Shown here: piece by piece, positions 24,818 to 34,184 of the stretch
Position numbering within the stretch: the first letter of the stretch is position 1
Layout: the number at the start of each line of letters is the position of its first letter
Source: Methanoculleus bourgensis MS2
Lineage (GTDB): Archaea; Halobacteriota; Methanomicrobia; Methanomicrobiales; Methanoculleaceae
Reading direction: 5' to 3'
Assembly: GCF_000304355.2 (NCBI RefSeq)
Contig: NC_018227.2
Location: forward strand, 496,001-560,000
Length of the DNA: 64,000 nucleotides
Notes under the pieces: generated by a model
The model's database searches: none
What the model saw: the letters and a program-made list of their open reading frames with translations, nothing else
What the model was told of the DNA's origin: nothing
Position numbers and translations under genes: made by a program

Positions 24818-26107
24818 CTACACCCTTTGAAACGTGCAGACCATGCCGATCACGGCGCCGTCGGCATCGATGATCGGGTCTCCGGAGAAGTGGATCGAAA
24901 GCTCCGTCCCGTCGCTTCTCACGAGCGCCATCCCTTCGGCACGCTGTATGGCCCTGCCCTGCTCCAGCAGTTCCCGGGAGAGGAACTCCCGGGCGTCGCC
25001 GTCCGTCCCGGTGATCGAGAGGAGGGGCCATATTGGTCTCCCGGTCAGGTCGCCCCCGGTGTAGCCAGTCAGGCGCTCGGCTGCCCTGTTGACGATGACG
25101 ACCGTCCCGGCGGCATCGGTGGTGATCCTTCCCTCCTCGGGCTCAGCCGTTCCCAGGCTGCCCTGCCCGGCTGAGAGGTCCAGCCACTCCTCAGCGGCCC
25201 TCCGCTCGGTCATCTCGATGTAGTGGAGGAGACGCTGGAGCTGCTGGTTCGCACGCTCGAGTTCGTCGGTCCGCCCGGCGACGAGGTCTTCCAGGTGCTC
25301 GCGGTGGCGGTGCAGTTCCTGCTCAGCCCGCTTCCGCTCCGTGATGTCCCTGATGACTGCCATCACGTGCATCTCATAGAGCGGCACAATGCGGGCTTCG
25401 TAGTGGCGCACCTCCCCGTCTTCCTGGTGACTGAACTCCAGCGGTGCGGCAGGTGTGCCGGTCCTGACTGCCTGTTGCAGTGCATTCCCGACCGCCTCCC
25501 CGAGTTCGGCGGGGAGCAGGTCCTGCACCCGCCGCCCGAGCAGTGCCCGGGGCACAAGAGACACCTCAACCAGCCTGCCTGCCCTGGACTCGATGATCGT
25601 GCCGTCGGCGTTCAACCGGAGGAAGAGGTCAGGGAGGGCCTCGATCACTGCGGTCAGTTCCGATGTGGCCTGCCTGAGGTGTTCCTCGATCGCGACCTGA
25701 TCGGTGACGTCCCGGACGACATACAGGCTGCAGCCCCCCTCGACGGGTGTCTGCCGGATCTCGATATCACGGACTTTCCCGTCCCGGCAGACGACGCCGG
25801 CGACCACGGCGCTCCGGTCGCCCTGGAGCAGTTCCTGCCACATCTCCTGCACTCCCCGGCGGTATGCAGGGTTTGGGTGGGCACGCTCAAACCAGGCTGC
25901 AACAGTGGGGAGGTCGTCCCCGGTGTATCCGGTGATCCTGGTGAATGCCCGGTTCAGGCACCGGCATCGCTCCTCGCTGTCCACCAGGACGAACCCGTCC
26001 GGCGCTTCGCGAAGGAGCGAAAGGCAGATCTCCCTTCCGGAAAACTCCCTCCCGTCGGTCCCGGGTGCGTTCCCCCCGGTGCGTCGAATGTTGTTATTTC
26101 TCATCAT
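24818..26107 (-). CDS. PAS-domain sensor protein without output domain
   Basis: 429 residues with three PAS domains: about 28-145 (VLVDSEERCRCLNRAFTRITGYT), about 150-265 (LRLNADGTIIESRAG) and about 320-429 (TTDAAGTVVIVNRAAERLTGYTGGD). A charged coiled coil at about 270-315 joins the second and third. PAC-like endings such as VVRDVTDQV and VIRDITERKRAE support the assignments. No histidine kinase, GGDEF or DNA-binding domain and no membrane segment are present, so it is probably a soluble sensor or adaptor working with a separate kinase. Signal unknown. Confidence 0.85.
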   Translation of the reverse strand: MMRNNNIRRTGGNAPGTDGREFSGREICLSLLREAPDGFVLVDSEERCRCLNRAFTRITGYTGDDLPTVAAWFERAHPNPAYRRGVQEMWQELLQGDRSAVVAGVVCRDGKVRDIEIRQTPVEGGCSLYVVRDVTDQVAIEEHLRQATSELTAVIEALPDLFLRLNADGTIIESRAGRLVEVSLVPRALLGRRVQDLLPAELGEAVGNALQQAVRTGTPAAPLEFSHQEDGEVRHYEARIVPLYEMHVMAVIRDITERKRAEQELHRHREHLEDLVAGRTDELERANQQLQRLLHYIEMTERRAAEEWLDLSAGQGSLGTAEPEEGRITTDAAGTVVIVNRAAERLTGYTGGDLTGRPIWPLLSITGTDGDAREFLSRELLEQGRAIQRAEGMALVRSDGTELSIHFSGDPIIDADGAVIGMVCTFQRV

Positions 26108-26311
26108 CGTGCCGATTCTCCCGGTATACCTCTGCTAAGGGTCGCGGGCGCCGCTCATAGTGAATCTTGCCGGCTCCCATAGATATACTCATCGTTCTAT
26201 ATCTCCGTTGTATTTAGGGGATGAACTGATTTAATGGAATATCCGCGGGATTATCGTGAATCCCGCTCGAATAATCCGTAACCCGCGATACGCCCTGGTC
26301 CAGCCGGTATG

Positions 26312-27490
26312 TCAGTCCATCCTGATCTTGAGGACGTGCATGCAGTACTGGTCGACGCTGGCAAAGAAGGTGGATCTCGCCCGCTTTGACCGGTCATCAT
26401 CACCCTCGACAAAGTCGCGGAGGATATACTCCAGCGCCGTGATGTAGTGGTTTCGCCCGGGCGTGACCTTCTTCGCCTCCTCAAAACAGAGGTAACTCTC
26501 GGCCTTATGGTTGCACATGACCTCAAGCACGGCATCAAGCATCAGGAGCAGGTTCCGGGGGAACTGTTTTATGATCGCCAGTTTCCGGAAACTTGTATAG
26601 GACCGCGGTTGGGCCCCGAGGATCGCGAGTTTCAGCCCGAAGTAGAGCGGTTCGTGGTCGTCGGGGTACTGTTGCATCATCTGTTTGACGATGGCGGCAG
26701 CACCGCTCCCGTCCCGTAGTTCAAGGTGGGTATTGAACGCCTCTGCCAGGAAGTACCTGTCATCCGGGAACCGCTCGGTGGCATGGGTGAGAAGGTGCCG
26801 GCGACGTTCGATGTCACCCTCATACGTTGCCCGCATAATCCCGATGCGGTAGAACCCGGGTTCCCCGGGAAACCAGGTGAATGCCAGGTCCAGCATGAAC
26901 CAGAAGATCAGATTCAGCCGGGCGTCTCTGCGGTCAAAGATCGAGAGGCGGTTGAGCGGGGCACGGGACCGGGAGAGGTTCAACATCTCCTCACGGGCGT
27001 GAAGTTCCAGTTCGTTCGGACCGAGACCGTGCTTTCTGTTGACAGCTCGTGAGAGGGTGTAGTAACAGTAGGCGATTGCGGTATTGACCCGGCCGTCGTA
27101 GTTCCTGTAACGCACCAGGTACTCGATCGCCTGCTGGCAGTTGCCCACGTCGATCAGTTTGAGGCCCACGACCACATCGAGGGTTGCCCGTCCCCGTCTC
27201 CGCCGCCGGTTTCCCATGGCGTGTCGGAGGGTCTTTTCAAGGAGTTCCGCCGTAGGGGCCTCGCGCGTGGTGTTGAGCAGCGTGAAGGTGACCGCATCGA
27301 TGAAGTCGTCGTACGACCGGTCGTCCAGGCCGGGGAAGGTCTTATCGAGCGTGGCGGCAACGTGTCCGTAGAAGACCGGCAGGTTTCCCTCCACCAGATC
27401 GATGTTCTTCTCGATGTACTCGTTCATGGTAGCCTGGAGCTGTTCAAGCCTCCTGTTCCTGAGCGCTTCAGGCTGCCACGCCTCTTCCAT
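26312..27490 (-). CDS. Helical-repeat (TPR-like) protein of unknown function
   Basis: 392 residues, rich in helices and aromatic residues. Segments such as VGLKLIDVGNCQQAIEYLVRY, RRRHLLTHATERFPDDRYFLAEAFNTHLELRDG and YLCFEEAKKVTPGRNHYITALEYIL have TPR-like spacing, but no clean consensus is visible. A basic patch MGNRRRRRGRA occurs near residue 90. No signal peptide or catalytic motif. The gap 26108-26311 before it holds no gene. Confidence 0.6.
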   Translation of the reverse strand: MEEAWQPEALRNRRLEQLQATMNEYIEKNIDLVEGNLPVFYGHVAATLDKTFPGLDDRSYDDFIDAVTFTLLNTTREAPTAELLEKTLRHAMGNRRRRRGRATLDVVVGLKLIDVGNCQQAIEYLVRYRNYDGRVNTAIAYCYYTLSRAVNRKHGLGPNELELHAREEMLNLSRSRAPLNRLSIFDRRDARLNLIFWFMLDLAFTWFPGEPGFYRIGIMRATYEGDIERRRHLLTHATERFPDDRYFLAEAFNTHLELRDGSGAAAIVKQMMQQYPDDHEPLYFGLKLAILGAQPRSYTSFRKLAIIKQFPRNLLLMLDAVLEVMCNHKAESYLCFEEAKKVTPGRNHYITALEYILRDFVEGDDDRSKRARSTFFASVDQYCMHVLKIRMD

Positions 27491-27666
27491 GAGCTAGAGA
27501 TGTTCCGTCAACGTGATATTTGTTTTTATATGGTTTCCGGCCCCGGTGGTGGCGCGGCATCCCCCACGACCCTGGAGCGAGGGGGCCGGTCCCCGGGCCT
27601 GCGGCGAACCCGCGAGACAGAAGGATTGATTCACCCTGCCGGGAAATGCTGTAGGAGAATATGGGT

Positions 27667-29313
27667 ATGCAGTTTCTGGAGTTTGCCCGTATATGCGAGC
27701 ACCTGGAAGGGATCAGTGGGCGCCTGGATATGATCGAGCAGGTCAGCGCCGTCCTGCCCGGGCTCGAAGACGAGGAACTCCCCATCTTTGTCCGCTTCAT
27801 CATGGGCCGGGTCTTTCCCGACTGGAGCCCCAAAAAACTCGGTGTGGGCCCAAACCTCCTCTACGACGCCGTCGCCTACGTCGTCGGCACGAAGAGGAGT
27901 GCCGTCCGTGAGGCGATCAACGCGACCGGGGACGCCGGCCTGGCTATCGAGGACCTCCTTGCAACCAAGGAACAGACATCGTTCTTCGTCCAGGAGATGG
28001 ACCTCCTGGAGGTCTATTGGGATTTCGAGCGGGTGGCGGCCGCTGAAGGAGCGCGGTCCCAGCGGGAGAAACTCCTGGTGGTCCGGAAACTCTTTGCCAA
28101 CGCCCGCCCCCTTGAGGGGCGGTATCTTGCCCGGCTCATGCTTGAAGAGCTCAGGATTGGCATGGGCGAGGGGAGCGTCCGCGACGCCGTCGCCCGTGCG
28201 TTTGATATCGACGTCCGCCTGGTCGAGCATGCCCACCAGGCGATGAACGACCTCGGGGAGGTGGCTCTCCTCGCCAGGCGGGACCCTGCCGCCCTCTCCC
28301 GGGTGACGATCGAGCCCTTCCGGCCTGTGAAGATGATGCTTGCACAGGCAGGCACCATCGCCGGGCAGATCGAGGACCACGGTGAGGTGGCGGTCGAGTA
28401 CAAGTATGACGGGAGCAGGTTCCAGTTCCACAAGGTGGGCAACATCTGCCGGATCTACTCGCGGCGGCTGGAGGAGGTCACGGGGAGCCTCCCTGATATC
28501 GTCATGCACCTCGGGGAGGCCACCGACCATGACGTGATCCTGGACGGTGAGGTGGTCGCTGTCCAGGACGGCCGGCCGATGCCGTTTCAGTACGTGATCA
28601 GGCGGTTCCGGCGGAAACACCAGGTGAATGCGATGATGGAAAAGATCGAGGTCGTACCGCGGGTCTTTGACATCCTCTATCTGGACGGCGAGACCCTGAT
28701 GGACCGCCCTCTCGCCGAGCGGCGCAGGATCCTCGAGGAGGTGCTTGACGCACACATCGCCCCCCAGTTCCTGGTCACCGATGTTGCCGGGGCGGAGGCG
28801 ATCTACACCGAGGCGTTGAACCTCGGGCACGAGGGAGTGATGGTGAAGGTGCCCTCCTCGCCCTACACCCCGGGTGTTCGGGGCCGTCTCTGGGTGAAGG
28901 TGAAACCCGGGGTGGAGACGCTCGACCTTGCTGTGATCGGGGCCGAGTGGGGCGAAGGGCGGCGGGCGAAGATGTTTGGCTCGTTCCTGCTTGCGGTCCA
29001 GGACCAGGGCCGGCTTCTCCCCGTGGGCAAGGTGGCGACCGGGATCACGGATGAGGTGCTGGCCGACCTCTACGCCCTCCTCAAGGATAGCGTGATCGCC
29101 CGCTCAGGAAAAGAGGTCACGCTTGAGCCGAAGGTGGTCTTTGAGGTGGGCTACTCCGAGATCCAGGCAAGCCCCAACTATGCGAGCGGGTATGCGCTCC
29201 GTTTCCCGAGATTCGTCCAGGTGCGTGAGGATAAGAGCGTCGACGAGGTCGAGACCCTGGACGCCCTCGCCGAACGCTACGGCGAGCAGAAGAACGGGCA
29301 GGGATCACTGTGA
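27667..29313 (+). CDS. lig: ATP-dependent DNA ligase
   Basis: 548 residues. The adenylated lysine is K246 in motif I ([10 protein letters not shown]). Motif III (FDILYLDGE), motif IV (EGVMVKVP) and motif V (WVKVKPG) follow in order, then an OB-fold ending [15 protein letters not shown]. An N-terminal DNA-binding domain of about 200 residues precedes, as in archaeal replicative ligases that seal Okazaki fragments and repair nicks. ATG 27667 is favoured over 27661 because TAGGAG is 9 nt away rather than 3. Its stop codon is separated by one base from the convergent tnpB stop. Confidence 0.95.
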   Translation: MQFLEFARICEHLEGISGRLDMIEQVSAVLPGLEDEELPIFVRFIMGRVFPDWSPKKLGVGPNLLYDAVAYVVGTKRSAVREAINATGDAGLAIEDLLATKEQTSFFVQEMDLLEVYWDFERVAAAEGARSQREKLLVVRKLFANARPLEGRYLARLMLEELRIGMGEGSVRDAVARAFDIDVRLVEHAHQAMNDLGEVALLARRDPAALSRVTIEPFRPVKMMLAQAGTIAGQIEDHGEVAVEYKYDGSRFQFHKVGNICRIYSRRLEEVTGSLPDIVMHLGEATDHDVILDGEVVAVQDGRPMPFQYVIRRFRRKHQVNAMMEKIEVVPRVFDILYLDGETLMDRPLAERRRILEEVLDAHIAPQFLVTDVAGAEAIYTEALNLGHEGVMVKVPSSPYTPGVRGRLWVKVKPGVETLDLAVIGAEWGEGRRAKMFGSFLLAVQDQGRLLPVGKVATGITDEVLADLYALLKDSVIARSGKEVTLEPKVVFEVGYSEIQASPNYASGYALRFPRFVQVREDKSVDEVETLDALAERYGEQKNGQGSL

Positions 29314-29314
29314 A

Positions 29315-30490
29315 CTACCCCCCGCTTACGCAGGGGGCTTCCTGCTTCATCCCCCTCCCCATCGGGAGCGGGTCCACAGGCTCTTCGGCGCGTTCCGCGC
29401 CTGCAAGTGCGAATTGTTTGATATTGATCGCGGCGTTCAGGTCCCGGTCGTGGGTCGTGCCGCAGTCCGGGCATATCCACTCCCGATCCTTCAGCGTCAG
29501 GTCGGCCTTCCGGTAGCCGCAGACCGAGCAGGTCTTGGAAGACGGCTCGAAGACCCCGATCCTCAGCAGGGTTTTCCCCGCCTCCCGACACTTGTACGCC
29601 AGCATCGCAAGGAATGTTCCCCACCCGGCATCGCTGATCGCTCTCGCGAGAGAGTGGTTCTTCACCATGCCGTCCACGTTCAGGGACTCCACGGCCAGGG
29701 CTTGGTTTTCGCGGACCAGTCGAGAAGAGAGCTGGTGCTGGAAGTCCTGCCGTTGGTCGGCAATCGTCTGGTGACACCGGGCGACCTTGAGTCGGGCCTT
29801 GTTCCGGTTCTGGGAACCCTTCTGCTTGCGGTCGAGTCGGCGCTGGAGCACGGCCAACCGCACCTGGGCGTTCCTGAGATACTTCGGATTCTCCACCTTC
29901 TCCCCGGTCGAGAGGACGGCATAGTGCGAGAGACCCAGGTCGATCCCGACCGTCTGATCCGGGATCGGATCGGTCGGCTTCGGGGCTTTCTTGCCGTCTT
30001 CGACCACAATGCTGATCAGGTACCGACCCGTGGACTTGCGGATGACGGTTGCAGACTTCGTCGTGCCCGCGAAGGCCCGGTGGTACTTGACTTTGAGCGT
30101 TCCGATCTTCGGGAGTTTCACGGTGCCCTGCTGGAAGTCCACGGTATACGCCTGCGGCACCGTGAACGCCTGTTCGGGGTCGTGCTTCTTCTTGAAGGTC
30201 GGTTCTTCGGCCCGACCCTCGAAGAAGTTCGTGAACGCACGGGAGAGGTGATGGATCGATTGCTGTAGCGACTGGGCGTTGACCTCTTTCAGCCACGGCA
30301 ACTCTTCTTTGAGCGCCGGGAGCTGCTGCATGAGGTCGTACTTGGAGAGGCTGATCCCCTCGTCGTGGTACGCTGTGTTCTTGAGGTTGAGGGCCCAGTT
30401 GTACACATACCGGCAACACCCGAGGTGCTTGGCGATCAGAACCTCCTGATCCTTCGTCGGATAGAGCCGGTACTGGTACCTCCGCAGCAT
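29315..30490 (-). CDS. tnpB: RNA-guided nuclease TnpB
   Basis: 391 residues, typical TnpB length. The RuvC-like catalytic triad is intact: D184 in GIDLG, E268 in AVESLN, and D350 in HDRDLNAA. The zinc finger CSVC(x15)CPDC has C321, C324, C340 and C343. TnpB proteins are small RNA-guided DNA nucleases that help IS200/IS605 elements persist; they are ancestors of Cas12. The guide RNA normally comes from the 3' end of tnpB and its right flank. Codon use and GC resemble the surroundings. The C-terminal EAPCVSGG is encoded by the right-end hairpin. Confidence 0.93.
   Translation of the reverse strand: MLRRYQYRLYPTKDQEVLIAKHLGCCRYVYNWALNLKNTAYHDEGISLSKYDLMQQLPALKEELPWLKEVNAQSLQQSIHHLSRAFTNFFEGRAEEPTFKKKHDPEQAFTVPQAYTVDFQQGTVKLPKIGTLKVKYHRAFAGTTKSATVIRKSTGRYLISIVVEDGKKAPKPTDPIPDQTVGIDLGLSHYAVLSTGEKVENPKYLRNAQVRLAVLQRRLDRKQKGSQNRNKARLKVARCHQTIADQRQDFQHQLSSRLVRENQALAVESLNVDGMVKNHSLARAISDAGWGTFLAMLAYKCREAGKTLLRIGVFEPSSKTCSVCGYRKADLTLKDREWICPDCGTTHDRDLNAAINIKQFALAGAERAEEPVDPLPMGRGMKQEAPCVSGG
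29318..29337 (-). ncRNA. Right-end hairpin, probable scaffold end of the TnpB guide RNA
   Basis: On the minus strand CCCCCTGC, loop GTAA, GCGGGGGG form an 8-bp stem (one T-G wobble) with a GNRA-type tetraloop. It overlaps the last tnpB codons, where reRNA/omegaRNA scaffolds of IS200/IS605 elements end. The next bases, in the lig 3' end, would be the guide. Transcription is inferred from the family. Confidence 0.5.
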
Positions 30491-30496
30491 ACGATA

Positions 30497-30511
30497 GGGT
30501 CATGTTGACCC
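30497..30511. promoter_or_regulatory. Palindrome just upstream of tnpB
   Basis: GGGTCATGTTGACCC is a perfect 6-bp inverted repeat with a 3-nt centre, 6 bp before the tnpB start codon. It could be the left-end hairpin or an operator. Confidence 0.35.
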
Positions 30512-30654
30512 TCCTCCGGCATAAAGAATACCGGTGCAGGGTGAAAGTGAAGAAGGGGCGCCGCGAATCCCCTCCCCCCTTGCGGAGGGAGCCCTCCCGC
30601 TCATGCCCCGCGAGCCCCGCAGAGGTAGAACGTACCACTTCGCTCATCGGCAGC

Positions 30655-30735
30655 TCACGCGAAGGCACGAAGCCGCGAAGGGAAGTTACAGGTAGCTATA
30701 CCGAACTTCGCGTTCTTCGCGGCTTCGCGTGAGGG
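30655..30735. repeat. GCGAAG-family repeat, core only
   Basis: CTCACGCGAAGGCACGAAGC faces CTTCGCGGCTTCGCGTGAG with the loop TACAGGTAGCTATACCGAAC. The outer TAGTGG ends of full copies are absent, so this is a core hairpin or a decayed element between tnpB and nreA. Confidence 0.7.
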
Positions 30736-30770
30736 GCCCCATGACTCCGCCATGTTGCACTCCGTGATGT

Positions 30771-31913
30771 TTAGAAATCAAAGAGCGTCTTCTGGGTCAT
30801 AAGTTCAGGGATGAGCCGGCTGTGGGGGCGCCAGTGGGAGAACCCGAGGAGGCGGGAAGCGGTATCGACTCCTGCCTGCAGGGTTGCGCATGCGGTCTTT
30901 GGCCCCTTCATGGCGTTCCGTGTCGCCTCCCTGACCACCCAGGTGCCGAGCGGCGCCCAGTACTCGCCGGTGATGCTCCGGAGCACCAGCACCCGTGCAG
31001 AACGCTGTATGCTCTCCAGGTACTCTGTGACCGCCAGGCGGGCCGAGTAGTAGGCCCCCGCGAGGGGTGAGTAGCCGGGTTTGGTGAGCCCTTCGCCGTC
31101 CTGCGCGATCGTCTCGTCCTCACCGGCCCAGAGCGACTGTTTTCTCCAGACCTCGATCATCTCAAACTTCCAGTCCCCGGGGGTGAGGAGGCAGACGATA
31201 TGGTTCCCGTAGAGCGAGGCCGAGAAGACCTCTATCCCGGAAAGCGGCGGGTATCGCGCGATCTTCTTCTTGAGCCGGTTTGAGACCGAATCGTCGACCG
31301 CCGTGATCGCCCATCTGGTCGGGACGACGTGCCGCTTCCGCCCGAGGAGACCGGCGGTGAGGAGCTGGGTGATCTGATAGACGTCGGTGCCCGAGGCGTG
31401 GAGGATCTCGAAGGCGTCGGTGGTTGAGAGGTCGGTGTCGGATGTGGCCCGGTCCACCGCGCGGTCCACCCGTGCGTTATCGAGGACGTCTATCTTCCGG
31501 ATAGCGCCGGTGAGCCCGACGGGCGCGATCGTCCCGTCGAACCTGAGATCGAAGGCGACGGGTTTTGTGAACCGTACCTCCACATCGAGCGGCTTGCTCG
31601 ATATCGCGATCTCCTGGAGGTTCTCGGCAAGCCGCCCGGGTCCGGCGGTGCCGCGTATCGTCCGGGCGCGTATCCCCACGATATCCTCGATCCCGAGCCC
31701 CCGGGCGACCCAGTCCGGCGGGTTGTCGGCATCGTTGATCATCAGCGGGCCTCCTGCTACCTTCGGGTAGCCGTAACTCCCGACGAAGACCGAGGGGGCC
31801 GACCCCTGGTAGTGGTCGCTCGGCCTGACCGGGGCCTGGGCGTAGAACCTGCTCATGATCGGGCAGCGCGGAAGCCCGCAGAGCCCTTTTCCCTTACACT
31901 CAGCGCATCGCAT
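30771..31913 (-). CDS. nreA: NreA-family DNA repair protein with PCNA-binding tail
   Basis: 380 residues. An N-terminal zinc-binding cluster CAECKGKGLCGLPRCPIM precedes the archaeal Nre domain (VFVGSYGYPKVAGGPL, RWAITAVDDSVSNRLKK, SLYGNHIVCLLTPGDW). The C-terminus QKTLFDF is a PIP box that docks on the sliding clamp PCNA. NreA proteins act in archaeal repair of DNA damage such as mitomycin C lesions. It follows the DUF2117 gene after 3 bp and probably shares its transcript. Confidence 0.92.
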   Translation of the reverse strand: MRCAECKGKGLCGLPRCPIMSRFYAQAPVRPSDHYQGSAPSVFVGSYGYPKVAGGPLMINDADNPPDWVARGLGIEDIVGIRARTIRGTAGPGRLAENLQEIAISSKPLDVEVRFTKPVAFDLRFDGTIAPVGLTGAIRKIDVLDNARVDRAVDRATSDTDLSTTDAFEILHASGTDVYQITQLLTAGLLGRKRHVVPTRWAITAVDDSVSNRLKKKIARYPPLSGIEVFSASLYGNHIVCLLTPGDWKFEMIEVWRKQSLWAGEDETIAQDGEGLTKPGYSPLAGAYYSARLAVTEYLESIQRSARVLVLRSITGEYWAPLGTWVVREATRNAMKGPKTACATLQAGVDTASRLLGFSHWRPHSRLIPELMTQKTLFDF

Positions 31914-31916
31914 ACC

Positions 31917-32966
31917 TCATCCTTCCCGGCGGTCGACGACGACCCGCACCCTCCCCTCGAGGGAGCGGAGGGTCTCCTCGACCCACTCGTCCCAGCAGGA
32001 CGCCTCAAGGTCCCGGGTGGCTGCAACCTCACGCCCGAGGTCGTCGTCCCGCCCGCAGGTGACCTCGACCACCACCGACCCGGGCGCAAACCCGGGCTCA
32101 ACGATGCCGTCACCGTCCCCGTCGACCACCCCGAAGACCGGGATGCCCGCATGGGAACAGATGTGGCCGCAGACGGCGGTGGTGTCATCCCCAATGGCGA
32201 GGACGCCGCAGACCCCCTCGTCCTCGATCTCCCGGTAGAGGGTGTGGCCGCAGTGGTCGATGACCGCGACCCGGCCGGCCCGGGAGACGCGCACTCCTCC
32301 CGGCCGGGGCGGGGCTGACCGTATCATCCCGCTCTTGCACCAGGCCGCGTTGAGGTCGGGAAGCCCCCTCCTGAGGAGTTTCTCAAACCCGTGGGGTTTC
32401 ACCTCGAGCCCGGAGACAGCCCTGATCGTCCCGTTGCGGCTGGAGAGGACGACCGTCTCGTCTGTTGCGGTCCCGATCACGATCCCGTTGACGAAGACCG
32501 CCTCTCCCGGGATGCACCCGCGGATCTCCCGGGTCCCGTCGCGCGGGGTGCCGGTGCTCGTCGCGGAGGCGAGGGCAAACCCGGTCTTCTCTGCGATCTC
32601 CCGCGCGAGGGCATCATCGGCGCGGTTCCAGGAGTAGATGGTGCGGCTTGAAGACTCCACGTGGACGAGCCCCTGCCCGCTCCCCAGGCGGCCGGCGATG
32701 ATCTCGCCGAATATCCGGCCTGACTCCGGCGTCTTCCCCCGGTTGACCAGGAAGGCCCGACTGGAGAGGGCGTTGAGCAGAACACTCGGCCGCTCGTCGG
32801 TGCAGGTCACCGGGAGCCCCGACTCCCTGGCTGCGGTCCGGGCCATCACCCCTGCGACCAGCACCTCCCGGGGTGAGAGAAGCCTGATCAGCCATTCGAC
32901 ATCGCCGGCATCGAAGACCTCGGGGCCGTGCACCACCATGACGGCATCTGCTGTCAGGGGATTCAT
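31917..32966 (-). CDS. DUF2117-family archaeal protein
   Basis: 349 residues, matching my memory of the methanogen-specific DUF2117/COG4022 family. Visible features: MVVHGPEVFDAGDVEWLIRLLSP near the N-terminus, SGMIRSAPPRPGG in the middle, and a C-terminal region with VAVIDHCGHTLYREIEDE, IGDDTTAVCGHICSHAGIPVFGVVDGDGDGI that looks like a small-molecule or nucleotide-binding Rossmann segment. No membrane segment. The function is not established. Upstream of and probably cotranscribed with nreA. Confidence 0.75.
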   Translation of the reverse strand: MNPLTADAVMVVHGPEVFDAGDVEWLIRLLSPREVLVAGVMARTAARESGLPVTCTDERPSVLLNALSSRAFLVNRGKTPESGRIFGEIIAGRLGSGQGLVHVESSSRTIYSWNRADDALAREIAEKTGFALASATSTGTPRDGTREIRGCIPGEAVFVNGIVIGTATDETVVLSSRNGTIRAVSGLEVKPHGFEKLLRRGLPDLNAAWCKSGMIRSAPPRPGGVRVSRAGRVAVIDHCGHTLYREIEDEGVCGVLAIGDDTTAVCGHICSHAGIPVFGVVDGDGDGIVEPGFAPGSVVVEVTCGRDDDLGREVAATRDLEASCWDEWVEETLRSLEGRVRVVVDRREG

Positions 32967-32997
32967 GCCATAATTTAGGGCTTTGTTGACTATCAGG

Positions 32998-33687
32998 TTA
33001 CCGTCCCGAGGAGTTCTGGACCGGGAAGTATGGCATCAGGGCGGTGGCGAGTTTTGCTATGTTCATGGACTGCAGGACGACCCGGCCCGGGCCGGTCAGC
33101 GTGGTCAGGAAGAGTCCCTCGCCCCCGAAGAAGACTGTCTTCACGCCGCCGGCAAGCGCGATGTTGTAGTCGACGGTGCTCTCAAACCCGACCACGAGAC
33201 CGGTCTCCACCCTGACCATCTCCCCGGGCGCAAGCGTCATCTCCATGATGTCGCCGCAACAGTGGAGGAACGCCGTCCCCCTGCCGGAGAGCCGCTGCAG
33301 GATGAACCCCTCCCCGCCGAAGACCCCCGACCGGAGCCTTTTCGCGAAGGCAACATCAAGGTCGATGCCCTGCTCCGAGCAGAGGAACGCATCCTTCTGG
33401 GCGATGAATTCGCCTTCAGTGAGGTCGAGCGTGAAGATCTTTCCGGGGACGTTCCCGGCGAAGGAGACGAACCCCTCCCCGCCCTTCGGGGTGAACTCGG
33501 TCATGAAGAGGCTCTCGCCGGTCACCATCCGTTTGAGTCCCCCAAAGAGTCCGCCCTTCATGTTGGTGCTCATCTGCATATTCCCGCTCATGTTGACCAT
33601 GGCGCCGGCCTCGGCGCAGGCGGCCTCCCCCGGGGCGAGGCGGAGGGTCACCATCTGGAGGTTGTCTCCGGTGATCTCATACTGCAT
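32998..33687 (-). CDS. AIM24/TIGR00266-family protein
   Basis: 229 residues, full length for the TIGR00266/AIM24 family, a beta-rich fold of tryptophan-RNA-binding-attenuator-like shape. Signatures are LRLAPGEAACAEAGAMVNMSGNMQM, GGLFGGLKRMVTGESLFMTEF, FLCSEQGIDLDVAFAKR and GGVKTVFFGGEGLFLTTLTGPG. The biochemical role is unknown; the yeast relative affects mitochondrial membrane organisation. It lies 31 bp upstream of the DUF2117 gene in the same orientation. Confidence 0.88.
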   Translation of the reverse strand: MQYEITGDNLQMVTLRLAPGEAACAEAGAMVNMSGNMQMSTNMKGGLFGGLKRMVTGESLFMTEFTPKGGEGFVSFAGNVPGKIFTLDLTEGEFIAQKDAFLCSEQGIDLDVAFAKRLRSGVFGGEGFILQRLSGRGTAFLHCCGDIMEMTLAPGEMVRVETGLVVGFESTVDYNIALAGGVKTVFFGGEGLFLTTLTGPGRVVLQSMNIAKLATALMPYFPVQNSSGR

Positions 33688-33729
33688 ACCCTTATCTCTC
33701 CTGGTTTTGGGGTATAGGTCTATTCATCG

Positions 33730-33892
33730 TAGTGGAGCATTTCATCTAATAGTTCACGTGGCATCCCGTCAACTCTCGCGCTCTCGCGCGGAAGTTCGCG
33801 AAGTCCGTGTATCCCCCTAATCAGAACCCTTCGTGTGAGAGACCGGCGATCACTCCAACGCACCGTCAAGTTAAGGTGAAATGGCCCGGTGG
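33730..33892. repeat. GCGAAG-family MITE copy
   Basis: Starts GTAGTGGAGCATTTCATCTAATAG and ends TCAAGTTAAGGTGAAATGGCC, with GAGAGACCGGCGATCACTCCAACGCACC inside, split over the conserved end. The core (CTCTCGCGCTCTCGCGCGGAAG) is partly decayed. Both end types of the family are present. Confidence 0.75.
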
Positions 33893-34184
33893 TAGAGCGC
33901 GGAGGCCCCTGTCCGGACAAGGTTAGAGTTCACGTTCGGGAACTTGATCGTCTCCCGGGCATGACTTCTGCATCAAGGGGAACAAGACTTCTCCCTTGCG
34001 ATCTCCACCATAGTCCAGAGCTACGTCGGCAAGCCCGGGGAAAACCTGGTCACAGTCTCTCCCGCACCCCGCCTTCATCCACCACCCCGGTTTCACCGGT
34101 TCTGCCTGGGGCCGTGCCTCCCGGGGATTCACCGGCCCGGCCGATCACAAACCTTATTAACCAAAATGGGGTCTCTCTCTCATC

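Larger units (their letters stand above)
29315..30609 (-). mobile_element. IS200/IS605-type element carrying only tnpB
   Basis: The element contains tnpB without a Y1 transposase tnpA (IS1341-like). Its right end holds a hairpin at 29318-29337. A related segment, GGGGCATGAGCGGGAGGG then CTCCCTCCGCAAGG (minus strand, 30565-30609), lies beyond the other end in the same orientation and aligns with the right-end sequence. Exact termini are not determined because these elements make no target duplication. Mobility would need TnpA in trans. Confidence 0.6.

Noticed and set aside
27631-28830. 399-codon leftward frame opposite the DNA ligase
   Set aside because: Antisense shadow; the ligase frame has all catalytic motifs.
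29277-30668. 463-codon leftward open frame overlapping tnpB in another frame
   Set aside because: It reads as Arg/Pro/Gly-rich sequence without domains, while the overlapping frame encodes an intact TnpB; high GC produces such shadows.
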